From assembly GCA_039683095.1 (NCBI GenBank), contig JBDKSB010000011.1:177342-241341 (forward strand): 64,000 nt of DNA, in the 5' to 3' direction. The notes beneath the pieces were generated by a model that had not been told where the DNA came from, ran no database searches, and worked only from the letters and a program-made list of their open reading frames with translations. Source of the DNA: Acidobacteriota bacterium (GTDB lineage: Bacteria > Acidobacteriota > Aminicenantia > Aminicenantales > Saccharicenantaceae). The translations under genes and the position numbers were made by a program. Positions 1-7,580 of this stretch are shown here, piece after piece. Position 1 is the first letter of the stretch. Each line of letters starts with the position of its first letter.

Positions 1-1198
1 AGCCCTTGACGAAGGCCTCCCAGGCGTCTTTGAGCTTGGGGTCGCGGACCCAGTCCATGACGTAGTTCGTGAAGTCCTCGCCGGTGGCGCCGCTCGAGCG
101 CCCGGTGACGACCAGCTTCTTCTCGTACTGGCCGGTGATGTCCAGGGCCATCTCCAGGCCCCGGCCGAGCTGCGGGCGGCCGATATGGACGAGGAGCATG
201 GCCGCCGCCCGGATCATGCTGCTGGGATCGGCGTACGCGGCCCGACCCTCGGTGACCATGCGGGGCGCCGAGCCGTGGATGGCCTCGAACATGGCGTAGC
301 GCTGGCCGATGTTGGCGCTGCCGGCCGTGCCCACGCCGCCCTGGAACTCGGCCGCTTCGTCGGTCAGGATGTCGCCGTAGAGGTTGGGCAGGACCAGGAC
401 CTGGAAGTCCCGGCGGCGCTTCTCGTCGACGAGCTTGGCCGTCATGATGTCGATGTACCAGTCGTCGGCGTCGATCTCCGGGTAATCCCTGGCCACGCGG
501 TAGAAGCATTCGAGGAACCGGCCGTCGGTCGTCTTGACGACGTTGGCCTTGGTGACGCAGGTGACGCGCCGGCGGCCGTTCTGCCGCGCGTCCTCGAAGG
601 CCAGTCGGCAGATGCGCTCGGCGCCCGGGCCGGTGATGAGCCGGAAGTCGATGGAGATGTCCTCGTCGACGTCGAGGCCGTTGGAGCCGAGGGCGTAGAG
701 ATCCTCGGTGTTCTCGCGGAAGAACTTCCAGTCAATGCCCTGCCGGGGGATGCGCACGGGCCGGACGTTGGCGAAGAGGTCCAGCGACTTGCGCAGGGCC
801 ACGTTCGAGCTTTCGATGTTCGGCCAGGGATCGCCCTTGCGCGGCGTCGTCGTCGGGCCCTTGAGCGTGACCGGGTACTTCCTGATCTCCTCCAGGACGT
901 CGGCGGGGACGGCGCAGCCGTGGGCGGCCCGGTTCTCGATGGTCAGGCCGCCGATCTCGGCGATGACGACCCGGCCGGAGGCGATCTCCTCCCGGAGCAG
1001 GAATTCGAGGACGCGCCGGGCTTCGGCCGCGATGAACGGCCCGATGCCGTCGCCGGGCAGGACGCCTATCTTGAGCGGGGATAGCGACTTGTAATCGATC
1101 CAGCCGGGGGCGGACTTGACCGCTTCCATCCGCTTCGCCTGGGCTTCGAGGAGCCGGCCGAAGTGCTCCTTGGCCCTCTTGATCGCGGCGTGGTCCAT
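1..1198 (-). CDS. NAD(P)-dependent isocitrate dehydrogenase, 3' end cut by window
   Basis: Member of the isocitrate/isopropylmalate dehydrogenase family. It should oxidatively decarboxylate isocitrate to 2-oxoglutarate in the TCA cycle. About 399 codons are visible and no stop is reached, so the C-terminus lies outside the window. Family motifs are present: an early LPGDGIGP stretch, NVALRKSLDLFANVRP, the substrate-loop motif FRENTEDLY, a Lys/Asp-rich DDWYID region, and the cofactor/metal segment LPNLYGDILTDEAAEF. ATG at 1198-1196 follows a good promoter by only about 10 nt, so the mRNA is probably leaderless. Divergent pairing with acnB, which makes isocitrate, favours isocitrate over isopropylmalate as substrate. 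Cofactor preference cannot be read from the sequence with confidence. Confidence 0.87.
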   Translation of the reverse strand, partial: MDHAAIKRAKEHFGRLLEAQAKRMEAVKSAPGWIDYKSLSPLKIGVLPGDGIGPFIAAEARRVLEFLLREEIASGRVVIAEIGGLTIENRAAHGCAVPADVLEEIRKYPVTLKGPTTTPRKGDPWPNIESSNVALRKSLDLFANVRPVRIPRQGIDWKFFRENTEDLYALGSNGLDVDEDISIDFRLITGPGAERICRLAFEDARQNGRRRVTCVTKANVVKTTDGRFLECFYRVARDYPEIDADDWYIDIMTAKLVDEKRRRDFQVLVLPNLYGDILTDEAAEFQGGVGTAGSANIGQRYAMFEAIHGSAPRMVTEGRAAYADPSSMIRAAAMLLVHIGRPQLGRGLEMALDITGQYEKKLVVTGRSSGATGEDFTNYVMDWVRDPKLKDAWEAFVKG

Positions 1199-1208
1199 TT
1201 GAGCCCAG

Positions 1209-1237
1209 ATTCTAGCCGTCTTCGGCCGGTAATGCAA
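1209..1237 (-). promoter_or_regulatory. Promoter of isocitrate dehydrogenase gene
   Basis: On the minus strand, -35 TTGCAT (1237-1232), a 17-bp spacer, and -10 TAGAAT (1214-1209). Only 10 nt separate the -10 from the ATG at 1198, so the predicted transcript has almost no 5' leader. Confidence 0.6.
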
Positions 1238-1379
1238 GCTTGAAGGGCCGTCGCCTCCAGGAACACCCCAGCGCGCGCGGGCCTCTTCCGGTGGCACTCG
1301 TTTTTGATGCACGCCAAGGCCAAGCGGGCGATGATCAACCCAGCCTTCAGTGGATCAGAGCGCCTTGAGCCAGGGGGCT

Positions 1380-1409
1380 TTGACAAGCGCGCCGGAAAAC
1401 CGATAAATT
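1380..1409 (+). promoter_or_regulatory. Promoter of acnB
   Basis: -35 TTGACA (1380-1385), 18-bp spacer, -10 TAAATT (1404-1409). The leader of about 25 nt contains the purine-rich ribosome-binding site GAGGAGAG just before the acnB ATG. Confidence 0.6.
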
Positions 1410-1441
1410 AGACGCGCAAAATCGGACGCGAGGAGAGAACA

Positions 1442-3982
1442 ATGCTCGACGATTATCGCCAGATGGAAAAAGACCGGGCCCGGGCGGGGCTGCCGCCGCT
1501 GGCCCTGACTCCGGCCGAGGTAGCGGAAGCCTGCCAGGGCCTGGAAACGGCCGGCCGGGACGCGGGCGCGGAGCTCCGCGGCCTGCTCGAGGACCGGGTG
1601 CCGCCGGGCGTGGACGCCGCGGCCAAGGTCAAGGCCGAATGGCTGGCCGCCGTGGCCAGGGGAACGATCAAGTCGCCGGCCGTGACCCGGCAGGACGCGG
1701 TGGCCATCCTCGGCACGATGCTCGGCGGGTATAACGTCGAGCCGCTGGTGGAGGGCCTGTCCGATCCGGACCTGGCCGCCGCCGCGGCCGGGGCTTTGAA
1801 GAAGATCGTCCTCGTCTACGGCCAATTCGACACCATCGTCATGATGTCGGCGAAGAACCCTCACGCCAGGGCCGTCCTCGAATCCTGGGCGGCCGGGGAG
1901 TGGTTCCTGTCGCGGCCCGCCTTCCCCGACCTGCTTGTCCTCAAGGTCTTCAAGGTCGACGGCGAGATCAACACGGACGACTTCTCGCCGGCCGGGGACG
2001 CCCCGACCCGCCCGGACATCCCCCTCCACGCCCAGTCCATGGGCCGGAAGCGCTTCCCGGGCGGCAACGAGACCATGAAGAAGTTCCGCGACGAGGGCCA
2101 TCGCGTCGCCTTCGTCGGCGACGTCGTCGGCACAGGCTCGAGCCGCAAGTCGGCCTGCAACTCCCTGATGTGGCACATAGGCGAGGACATCCCCTGCGTG
2201 CCGAACAAGAGGCGGGCCGGCGTCGTCATCGGCGGCCTCATCGCCCCGATCTTCTTCAACACGACCGAGGACTCCGGCGGCCTGCCCCTCATGGCCGACG
2301 TGACGAAGATGAAGACGGGCGACATGATCACCCTGGACTTCCGGGCCGGCGTCATCCTCGGCCCGGACGGCGCGGAGATCTCCAGGCTGGCCGTCAGGCC
2401 GGCGACGCTCAAGGACGAGTTCCGGGCCGGCGGCCGCCTGACGCTCATCATCGGCCGACAGCTGACGGCCAAGGCCCGCAAGGCCCTCGGTCTCGGCGAG
2501 CCGGACTTCATCACCACGGTCGAGAACCCCGCGCCCAAGCCGGACCAGGGCTACACCCTGGCCCAGAAGATCGTCGGCCGGGCCTGCGGCGTCGCCGGCG
2601 TCCTGCCCGGCACCGCCTGCGAGCCGCACATGACCACGGTCGGCTCCCAGGACACGACCGGGCCGATGACCGCCGACGAGCTCAAGGAGCTGGCCTGCCT
2701 CGAGTTCCAGGCCGACCTGTTCATGCAGTCGTTCTGCCATACGGCCGCCTATCCCAAGCCGGCCGACGTCAAGGTCCACAAAACCCTGCCGGGCTTCATG
2801 ATCGCCCGCAAGGGCGTGGCCCTGAAGCCGGGCGACGGGGTCATCCATTCCTGGCTCAACCGCCTCGTCCTGCCCGATACGGTCGGCACGGGCGGCGACT
2901 CGCACACCCGGTTCCCCATCGGCGTCTCGTTCCCGGCCGGCTCGGGCCTGGTGGCCTTCGCCGGCGCCCTGGGCTTCATGCCGCTGGACATGCCCGAGTC
3001 CGTCCTGGTCAAGTTCACGGGCCGGCTCAACCCCGGGCTGACCCTGCGGGACGTCGTCAATTCGATCCCGTACTTCGCCGTCAAGAAGGGACTCCTGACG
3101 GTCGAGAAGAAGAACAAGAAGAACGTCTTCAACGGCTGCGTCCTCGAGATCGAGGGCCTGGAGGACCTGAGCGGCGACCAGGCCTACGAGCTGACCGACG
3201 CCTCGGCCGAGCGCTCGGCCGCCGCCTGCGTCATTTCCCTAAAGGAAGAGCGGGTCGCCGAGTTCCTCAAGAGCAACGCCGCCCTGATGGAGGAGATGAT
3301 CAAGGAAGGCTACCAGGACGCCGAGACGCTGCGCCGCCGCATCGACGCCTGCCGGGCCTGGCTGGCCAAGCCCGCTCTCCTCAAGCGCGACGCCCGCGCC
3401 GAATACAAGGCCGTGCTCGAGATCGACCTGGGCCAGATCACCGAGCCGCTCGTGGCCTGTCCGAACGATCCCGACGACGTTCGACCCCTTTCGGCCGTCG
3501 CCGGGGACCCCGTCCAGGAGGTCTTCATCGGCTCGTGCATGACCAACATCGGCCAGTTCCGGGCGGCCGCCAGCATCCTCGACAAGTGCGCCCCCAAGGC
3601 CAAGGTCTGGATCACGCCCCCGACCAAGATGGACGCGGCCCAGCTCATGCGCGAGGGCTATTACGCCGCCTTCATCGGCTTCGGCGCGCGGACCGAGATG
3701 CCCGGCTGCTCCCTGTGCATGGGCAACCAGGCCCGCGTGGCCGCCGGCACGACCGTGTTCTCCACCTCGACCCGGAACTTCGACCACCGGCTCGGCGACA
3801 ACACCAGGGTCTACCTGGGCTCGTCGGAGCTGGCCGCCCTGACGGCCCTCCTGGGCCGCGTCCCCGAGGTCGGAGAATACATGGCCGTCATGAAGGAGAA
3901 GGTACTGCCCAGGGCCGCCGAGATCTACCGCTACCTCGAGTTCCACAAGATGGGCGACTTCAGCCTGGGATACGTCCGATGA
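1442..3982 (+). CDS. acnB: Aconitate hydratase B (AcnB type)
   Basis: Cytoplasmic [4Fe-4S] enzyme that interconverts citrate and isocitrate, and probably also handles 2-methylisocitrate as other AcnB proteins do. At 846 aa it is close to the usual AcnB length (about 865). The AcnB-specific order is visible: an N-terminal helical HEAT-like domain (about 1-160), the swivel domain containing GDVVGTGSSRKS, then the catalytic core with GSQDTTGPMT and GDSHTRFPIG. Cluster ligands are C699 (in CMTNIG), C756 and C759 (in CSLCMGNQ). ATG 1442 has a good GAGGAGAG ribosome-binding site. Its stop overlaps the start of the next gene by 4 bp (ATGA), so the two are translationally coupled. Confidence 0.97.
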   Translation: MLDDYRQMEKDRARAGLPPLALTPAEVAEACQGLETAGRDAGAELRGLLEDRVPPGVDAAAKVKAEWLAAVARGTIKSPAVTRQDAVAILGTMLGGYNVEPLVEGLSDPDLAAAAAGALKKIVLVYGQFDTIVMMSAKNPHARAVLESWAAGEWFLSRPAFPDLLVLKVFKVDGEINTDDFSPAGDAPTRPDIPLHAQSMGRKRFPGGNETMKKFRDEGHRVAFVGDVVGTGSSRKSACNSLMWHIGEDIPCVPNKRRAGVVIGGLIAPIFFNTTEDSGGLPLMADVTKMKTGDMITLDFRAGVILGPDGAEISRLAVRPATLKDEFRAGGRLTLIIGRQLTAKARKALGLGEPDFITTVENPAPKPDQGYTLAQKIVGRACGVAGVLPGTACEPHMTTVGSQDTTGPMTADELKELACLEFQADLFMQSFCHTAAYPKPADVKVHKTLPGFMIARKGVALKPGDGVIHSWLNRLVLPDTVGTGGDSHTRFPIGVSFPAGSGLVAFAGALGFMPLDMPESVLVKFTGRLNPGLTLRDVVNSIPYFAVKKGLLTVEKKNKKNVFNGCVLEIEGLEDLSGDQAYELTDASAERSAAACVISLKEERVAEFLKSNAALMEEMIKEGYQDAETLRRRIDACRAWLAKPALLKRDARAEYKAVLEIDLGQITEPLVACPNDPDDVRPLSAVAGDPVQEVFIGSCMTNIGQFRAAASILDKCAPKAKVWITPPTKMDAAQLMREGYYAAFIGFGARTEMPGCSLCMGNQARVAAGTTVFSTSTRNFDHRLGDNTRVYLGSSELAALTALLGRVPEVGEYMAVMKEKVLPRAAEIYRYLEFHKMGDFSLGYVR

Positions 3983-4740
3983 TCCGCCTCGACGGGCGCA
4001 GGGCCCTGATAACCGGTGGCTCGCGCGGCATCGGCCGGGCCACGGCGGTCCTGTTCGCCCGAGCTGGGGCCGACGTGGCCATCAGCTACGTCAGCAACCG
4101 GGAGGCTGCCGACCAGGTCTGCCTGGAGGTCGAGAAGCTCGGCCGCCGGGCCCTGGCTTACAAGGCGGAAATGTCCTCTAAAGCGGACATCGACCGCATG
4201 GTCGCCGACATCCTGGCCAAGTGGGGCGAGCTCGACACACTGGTCAACAACGCCGGGATCTGGACCTACTTGGAGATGGGCAAGATGGCGGAGGCCGTCT
4301 ACCACGAGACGATCGGCGTCAATCTGGACGGCGTCTTCTACGCCATAAATGCTGTGGTCCCGGCCATGAAGGAGCATGGCCGGGGCTGGATCGTCAGCGT
4401 GTCTTCGACGGCCGGGGTGCGGGGGGAGGCCCTCCACTCTCATTATGCCGCCAGCAAGGGCGCCCTCCATTCCCTGACCAGGTCCCTGGCCGTGGAACTG
4501 GCCCCCTGGGGCATCCGGGTCAACGCCGTGGCCCCGGGCTGGACCGATACCGACATGAGCGCCGGGTCCTTCAGCCAGCCGGGCTTCCGGGAGAAGGTCA
4601 GCCAGTCCATCCCCCTGAAGCGCATCCCGCCGCCTGAGGACGTGGCCGGCCCCATCCTGTTCCTAGCCTCCGACCTGGCCCGGCACGTCACCGGGGAGGT
4701 CCTGGACGTCAACGGAGGGGCGGTCCTGTGCGGCGGATAG
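3979..4740 (+). CDS. SDR-family oxidoreductase (FabG-like)
   Basis: Classical short-chain dehydrogenase/reductase of 253 aa. It has the Rossmann cofactor motif TGGSRGIG near residue 12, the NNAG motif, a Ser in VSVSSTAG, and the catalytic YAASK pair, followed by PGWTDTDM and the C-terminal DVNGG signature. It overlaps acnB by 4 bp and shares its transcript. FabG-like 3-oxoacyl-ACP reductases look like this, but so do many sugar, alcohol and hydroxyacyl-CoA dehydrogenases, and the aconitase context does not settle the substrate. The fold and NAD(P)(H) dependence are secure; the specific reaction is not. Confidence 0.85.
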   Translation: MIRLDGRRALITGGSRGIGRATAVLFARAGADVAISYVSNREAADQVCLEVEKLGRRALAYKAEMSSKADIDRMVADILAKWGELDTLVNNAGIWTYLEMGKMAEAVYHETIGVNLDGVFYAINAVVPAMKEHGRGWIVSVSSTAGVRGEALHSHYAASKGALHSLTRSLAVELAPWGIRVNAVAPGWTDTDMSAGSFSQPGFREKVSQSIPLKRIPPPEDVAGPILFLASDLARHVTGEVLDVNGGAVLCGG

Positions 4741-4768
4741 GGGAGCGGCCGCCGGGCTAGCCAAACCG

Positions 4769-4792
4769 GGGGGAAATTATATCCCCCTTTTT
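4769..4792 (+). terminator. Rho-independent terminator after acnB-SDR
   Basis: GGGGGA (4769-4774), a 7-nt AT loop, TCCCCC (4782-4787), then TTTTT. It lies 28 bp after the SDR stop and just before the next promoter. Confidence 0.7.
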
Positions 4793-4797
4793 AAGTA

Positions 4798-4827
4798 TTG
4801 ACACTTTTCAGGCGGATATGGTAATTA
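4798..4827 (+). promoter_or_regulatory. Promoter of M23 peptidase gene
   Basis: -35 TTGACA (4798-4803), 18-bp spacer, -10 TAATTA (4822-4827). The -10 lies downstream of the in-frame ATG at 4818, which argues that translation starts at ATG 4839 on a nearly leaderless mRNA. Confidence 0.5.
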
Positions 4828-4838
4828 AAGCGGGTCAA

Positions 4839-5762
4839 ATGCCCAACAAGCATCTGTCGGTCATCATCGTCCCGCACACCAAGACCAGCACCAGAACGCT
4901 GTGCTTTTCCCGTAAAAGGCTGAAATTCATGGGGATCGGCGGCGTCGTCATGGCCGTGGCCCTCCTGGCCATGGTCGTGGACTACACCAGGATGAGCTTC
5001 ATCAGGGGCCGGTACAAGGCCCTCAAGGCGGAGACGGCCGAACAAAGAACGGCCATCGCCGGCTATGAAAAGTCCATCACCGAGCTCCAGGCCAAGATCT
5101 CCAGCCTCGAAAGCTATACCAAGAAGCTCAACGTCATGGCCGGACTGAAGTCGCCCGATGTCCTGACCGCTCCGGCCGGCGTCGGGGGCGGCGGCCCCGA
5201 GACGGACGATCCGGAGCCGGCCGGCGGGCCGAACCAGGTCCCGGCAATGAACGCCCCCCAGGCCATAAACCCGGGGACCATCCAGAACCTGAACCGGAAG
5301 GCCCAGAGCATCGAAAGCAACCTGAGCAGCCTGGTCAATTACTTCGAGAGCAACAACCTCCGCCTGGCCTCGACCCCTTCGATCATGCCGGTCGCGGGCT
5401 GGATCAGCTCGGTGTTCGGCCACCGGAACGACCCGTTCACGGGCGCCTGGGCCATGCATTGGGGGCTTGATATCTCCACGAACATGGGCAACCCCATCAT
5501 GGCCACGGCCGAAGGCATAGTCATCAAGGTCGAGACGGACCGCTACCTGGGCAAGAACGTCACGATCAGCCACAGCAGCGGCTACTCGACCGTTTACGGC
5601 CACATGAGCGGCTTCGCCGTCAAGCCCGGCCAGAAGGTCAAGAGGCGGGATGTCATCGGCTACGTTGGCCAGACCGGCAAGGCGGCCGGTCCGCACGTCC
5701 ATTATGAGGTCTGGAAGGACGGCAAGCGGATCGACCCCCGGAACTTCCTGCTCGAAGAATAG
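4839..5762 (+). CDS. Membrane-anchored M23 peptidase with coiled coil
   Basis: Probable periplasmic peptidoglycan endopeptidase or LytM-type hydrolase activator. With the start at 4839 it has 307 aa. A short cytoplasmic N-terminus is followed by one membrane helix (about 31-50), a predicted coiled coil (about 55-100), a Gly/Pro linker, and a C-terminal M23 domain. Zn ligands are visible as H207 and D211 (HWGLD) and H288 in HVHYE, with H286 beside it, so the enzyme should be active rather than a degenerate activator. An ATG at 4818 would add 7 residues but lies upstream of the likely transcription start. It is monocistronic, facing fmt. The exact cleavage site is unknown. Confidence 0.88.
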   Translation: MPNKHLSVIIVPHTKTSTRTLCFSRKRLKFMGIGGVVMAVALLAMVVDYTRMSFIRGRYKALKAETAEQRTAIAGYEKSITELQAKISSLESYTKKLNVMAGLKSPDVLTAPAGVGGGGPETDDPEPAGGPNQVPAMNAPQAINPGTIQNLNRKAQSIESNLSSLVNYFESNNLRLASTPSIMPVAGWISSVFGHRNDPFTGAWAMHWGLDISTNMGNPIMATAEGIVIKVETDRYLGKNVTISHSSGYSTVYGHMSGFAVKPGQKVKRRDVIGYVGQTGKAAGPHVHYEVWKDGKRIDPRNFLLEE

Positions 5763-5777
5763 CTGCCCGTTCTCGCC

Positions 5778-6728
5778 TTAATCCCCTAATCTGGCTCCTG
5801 GAGCGATTCGTGCCCCCAGGGAAAAGGCATAGGCGGACATGACGTTCTTGCCCTCGGGCCGCAACTCCTCGACGAGATAGGCCGTCCCCGCGCCGCAGGC
5901 GACCTCGAGGCCGGCCTTGCCCGCCGCCAGGACGGTCCCGGGCGCGGCCCCGGCTTCAGCCGGCTGACGGTCCGGGGATCCGGCCGGCCGGCCGCTGACG
6001 ATGCCCAGCCGCCTCATCCCGAAAAAGGTGAAGACGCCCGGCCGGCCGGTCAGGGCCCGGACCCTCCGGTCGACGGCCGCGGCCGTGTCCGCCCAGGCGA
6101 TGCGGCCGTCCTCCTTGCGGAATTTCGGGGCCAGGGTGGCCAGGGCATGGTCCTGGGGGGCGCGCTCGACCCGGTCGATCCGGTCGAGGGTGGAGAGAAG
6201 AAGGCTCGCGCCCAGGACGGCCAGCCGGGCTTCCAGGCCCGCGGCGGTCTCGCGCGGCCCCACGGCCGCCGTCTCACGGGCCAGGATGTCGCCCTCGTCC
6301 ATCCGGTCGTTGAGCTCGATGATGGTCACGCCGGATCCGGCATCGCCGTTTAGGACGGCCCATTGGACGGGCGCCGCGCCGCGGTACCGGGGCAGGAGCG
6401 AGAAATGGACGTTGATCGAGTGGTAGCGGGGGAAATAGTGGATGGCCCGGGGGATGATCTGGCCGTAGGCGACGACGACATTGACCTCCGGGGCGGCCGC
6501 TTGGATGCGCTCCAGGGCCGCCGCGTCCGACCGGATGCGGGCCGGTTCGATCGTCGGGATGCCCCGCTCCAGGGCGAACGATTTGACCGCCGAAGGCGCC
6601 GGCCGGAGGCCCCGGCCGGCGGGCTTATCGGGCTGGGTGACGGCCAGGGCGACGGTGTGGCCGGCCGAAAGAAGCGCCTCGAGGGAGGGAAGGGCCGAGG
6701 CGGGGCTTCCGAAGAAAACGATCCTCAT
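5778..6728 (-). CDS. fmt: Methionyl-tRNA formyltransferase
   Basis: Transfers a formyl group from 10-formyl-THF to initiator Met-tRNA. At 316 aa it is the normal length. The N-terminal formyltransferase domain (about 1-180) shows FFGSPASALPSLEAL, TQPDKPAGRG and the catalytic region NVHFSLLPRYRGAAP with the downstream DEGDI segment; the C-terminal OB-like domain follows (about 205-310). Its start overlaps the def stop by 4 bp, the standard def-fmt arrangement, so the pair makes and later removes the N-formyl group. Confidence 0.96.
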   Translation of the reverse strand: MRIVFFGSPASALPSLEALLSAGHTVALAVTQPDKPAGRGLRPAPSAVKSFALERGIPTIEPARIRSDAAALERIQAAAPEVNVVVAYGQIIPRAIHYFPRYHSINVHFSLLPRYRGAAPVQWAVLNGDAGSGVTIIELNDRMDEGDILARETAAVGPRETAAGLEARLAVLGASLLLSTLDRIDRVERAPQDHALATLAPKFRKEDGRIAWADTAAAVDRRVRALTGRPGVFTFFGMRRLGIVSGRPAGSPDRQPAEAGAAPGTVLAAGKAGLEVACGAGTAYLVEELRPEGKNVMSAYAFSLGARIAPGARLGD

Positions 6729-7240
6729 GGGGTCATGGCGGAGGCCGCGCTCTTCTTGAGCTTCTTCCTGATCAGCGTCCGCTTCAGGGCCGAGAGCTTG
6801 TCGACGAACAGGATGCCGTCGAGATGGTCGATCTCATGGCAAAGGGCGCGGGCCAGAAGGTCCTCGCCCTCGACCTCGACCGTTTTCCCTGCCAGGTCGA
6901 GCCCGCGGGCCACGATCCGGTAGGGGCGGGCGACTTTCTCCTTGATGTCGGGGATCGAAAGGCAGCCTTCCTCGCCCAGGACCTCGCCCTCCTTCTCGAT
7001 GATCTCGGGATTGAGAAGGATATGGAGGGCGTTCTTGTCCTCGCCCACGGAGACGTCGACGACGATGAGCCGCTTGCTGACCCCGACCTGGGGCGCGGCC
7101 AGGCCGACGCCCGGAGCGGCATGCAGGGTCTCGACCATGTCCCGGGCCAGGCGGACAAGCTCCTCGGTGACCGCGGAGACAGGCTCCGACTTCCGGGTCA
7201 GGATCGGATCGCCGATGATCAGGATCTCGCGCAGGGCCAT
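6725..7240 (-). CDS. def: Peptide deformylase
   Basis: Metal-dependent enzyme that removes the formyl group from nascent proteins. It has 171 aa with the three diagnostic motifs in order: GVGLAAPQ (44-51), EGCLSIP (metal-ligand Cys) and HEIDHLDG (two metal His and the catalytic Glu). A short Lys-rich C-terminal tail follows. It is the first gene of a def-fmt operon transcribed from its own promoter. Confidence 0.97.
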   Translation of the reverse strand: MALREILIIGDPILTRKSEPVSAVTEELVRLARDMVETLHAAPGVGLAAPQVGVSKRLIVVDVSVGEDKNALHILLNPEIIEKEGEVLGEEGCLSIPDIKEKVARPYRIVARGLDLAGKTVEVEGEDLLARALCHEIDHLDGILFVDKLSALKRTLIRKKLKKSAASAMTP

Positions 7241-7257
7241 CTTCGTTTTCCAGGCCT

Positions 7258-7287
7258 ATTTTAACCGAAAACCGGCCTTCTCTGCAA
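7258..7287 (-). promoter_or_regulatory. Promoter of def-fmt
   Basis: Minus strand -35 TTGCAG (7287-7282), 18-bp spacer, -10 TAAAAT (7263-7258), about 17 nt before the def ATG. Confidence 0.45.
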
Positions 7288-7429
7288 AGCCGCGCCTTGA
7301 CTCAGCTTATATGCAGCCGAACGGGAGCTTGTTGGATCAAACAAAATGTAACCGAGATCCCTGAGATAGAGGACGGTTACCGGAGGACATGGATATGGCC
7401 TCGCGGCAACAGTACCTTCGAAGAAGGGT

Positions 7430-7525
7430 GGACCGGGTCTTCGCGTGACGGAACGGACCAGGTCTTCGCAAAACGGAAGGCTTGCCGTTCTGCGAGGCCT
7501 GGTCCGCTCTGGGAGGGCCTGGTCC
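7430..7525. repeat. REP-like palindrome cluster (copy 1 with flanking half copies)
   Basis: The core, 7455-7505, is an imperfect palindrome whose arms start GGACCAGGTCTTCGC and end CCTGGTCC. A half copy lies immediately to the left (7430-7451) and a short fragment GGCCTGGTCC to the right (7516-7525). The first 22 bases of the core are identical to the element at 23239. The 340-bp gap 7241-7580 otherwise holds the def promoter, a 7-bp inverted repeat (GTAACCG/CGGTTAC near 7350-7380) and the terminator hairpin at 7543. I see no gene in it. Confidence 0.7.
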
Positions 7526-7534
7526 GCTCTGCGA

Positions 7535-7572
7535 TAAAGAAAGGGGACATGTGCCTGAGGCACATGTCCCCC
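7535..7572 (-). terminator. Perfect 13-bp hairpin ending the OPT transporter gene
   Basis: GGGGACATGTGCC (7543-7555), a 3-nt loop, and its exact complement (7559-7571). Read on the minus strand, it begins 10 nt after the OPT stop and is followed by TTTCTTT, so it can act as an intrinsic terminator. The same palindrome style also resembles REP elements. Confidence 0.6.
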
Positions 7573-7580
7573 TGGAGAGC

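Noticed and set aside
4818..4838. Upstream ATG for the M23 peptidase
   Set aside because: It lies before the -10 of the only visible promoter, and the seven extra residues precede a typical N-terminus.
7261..7563. Short frames within the palindrome cluster
   Set aside because: They translate REP-like palindromes and lack ribosome-binding sites or family similarity.
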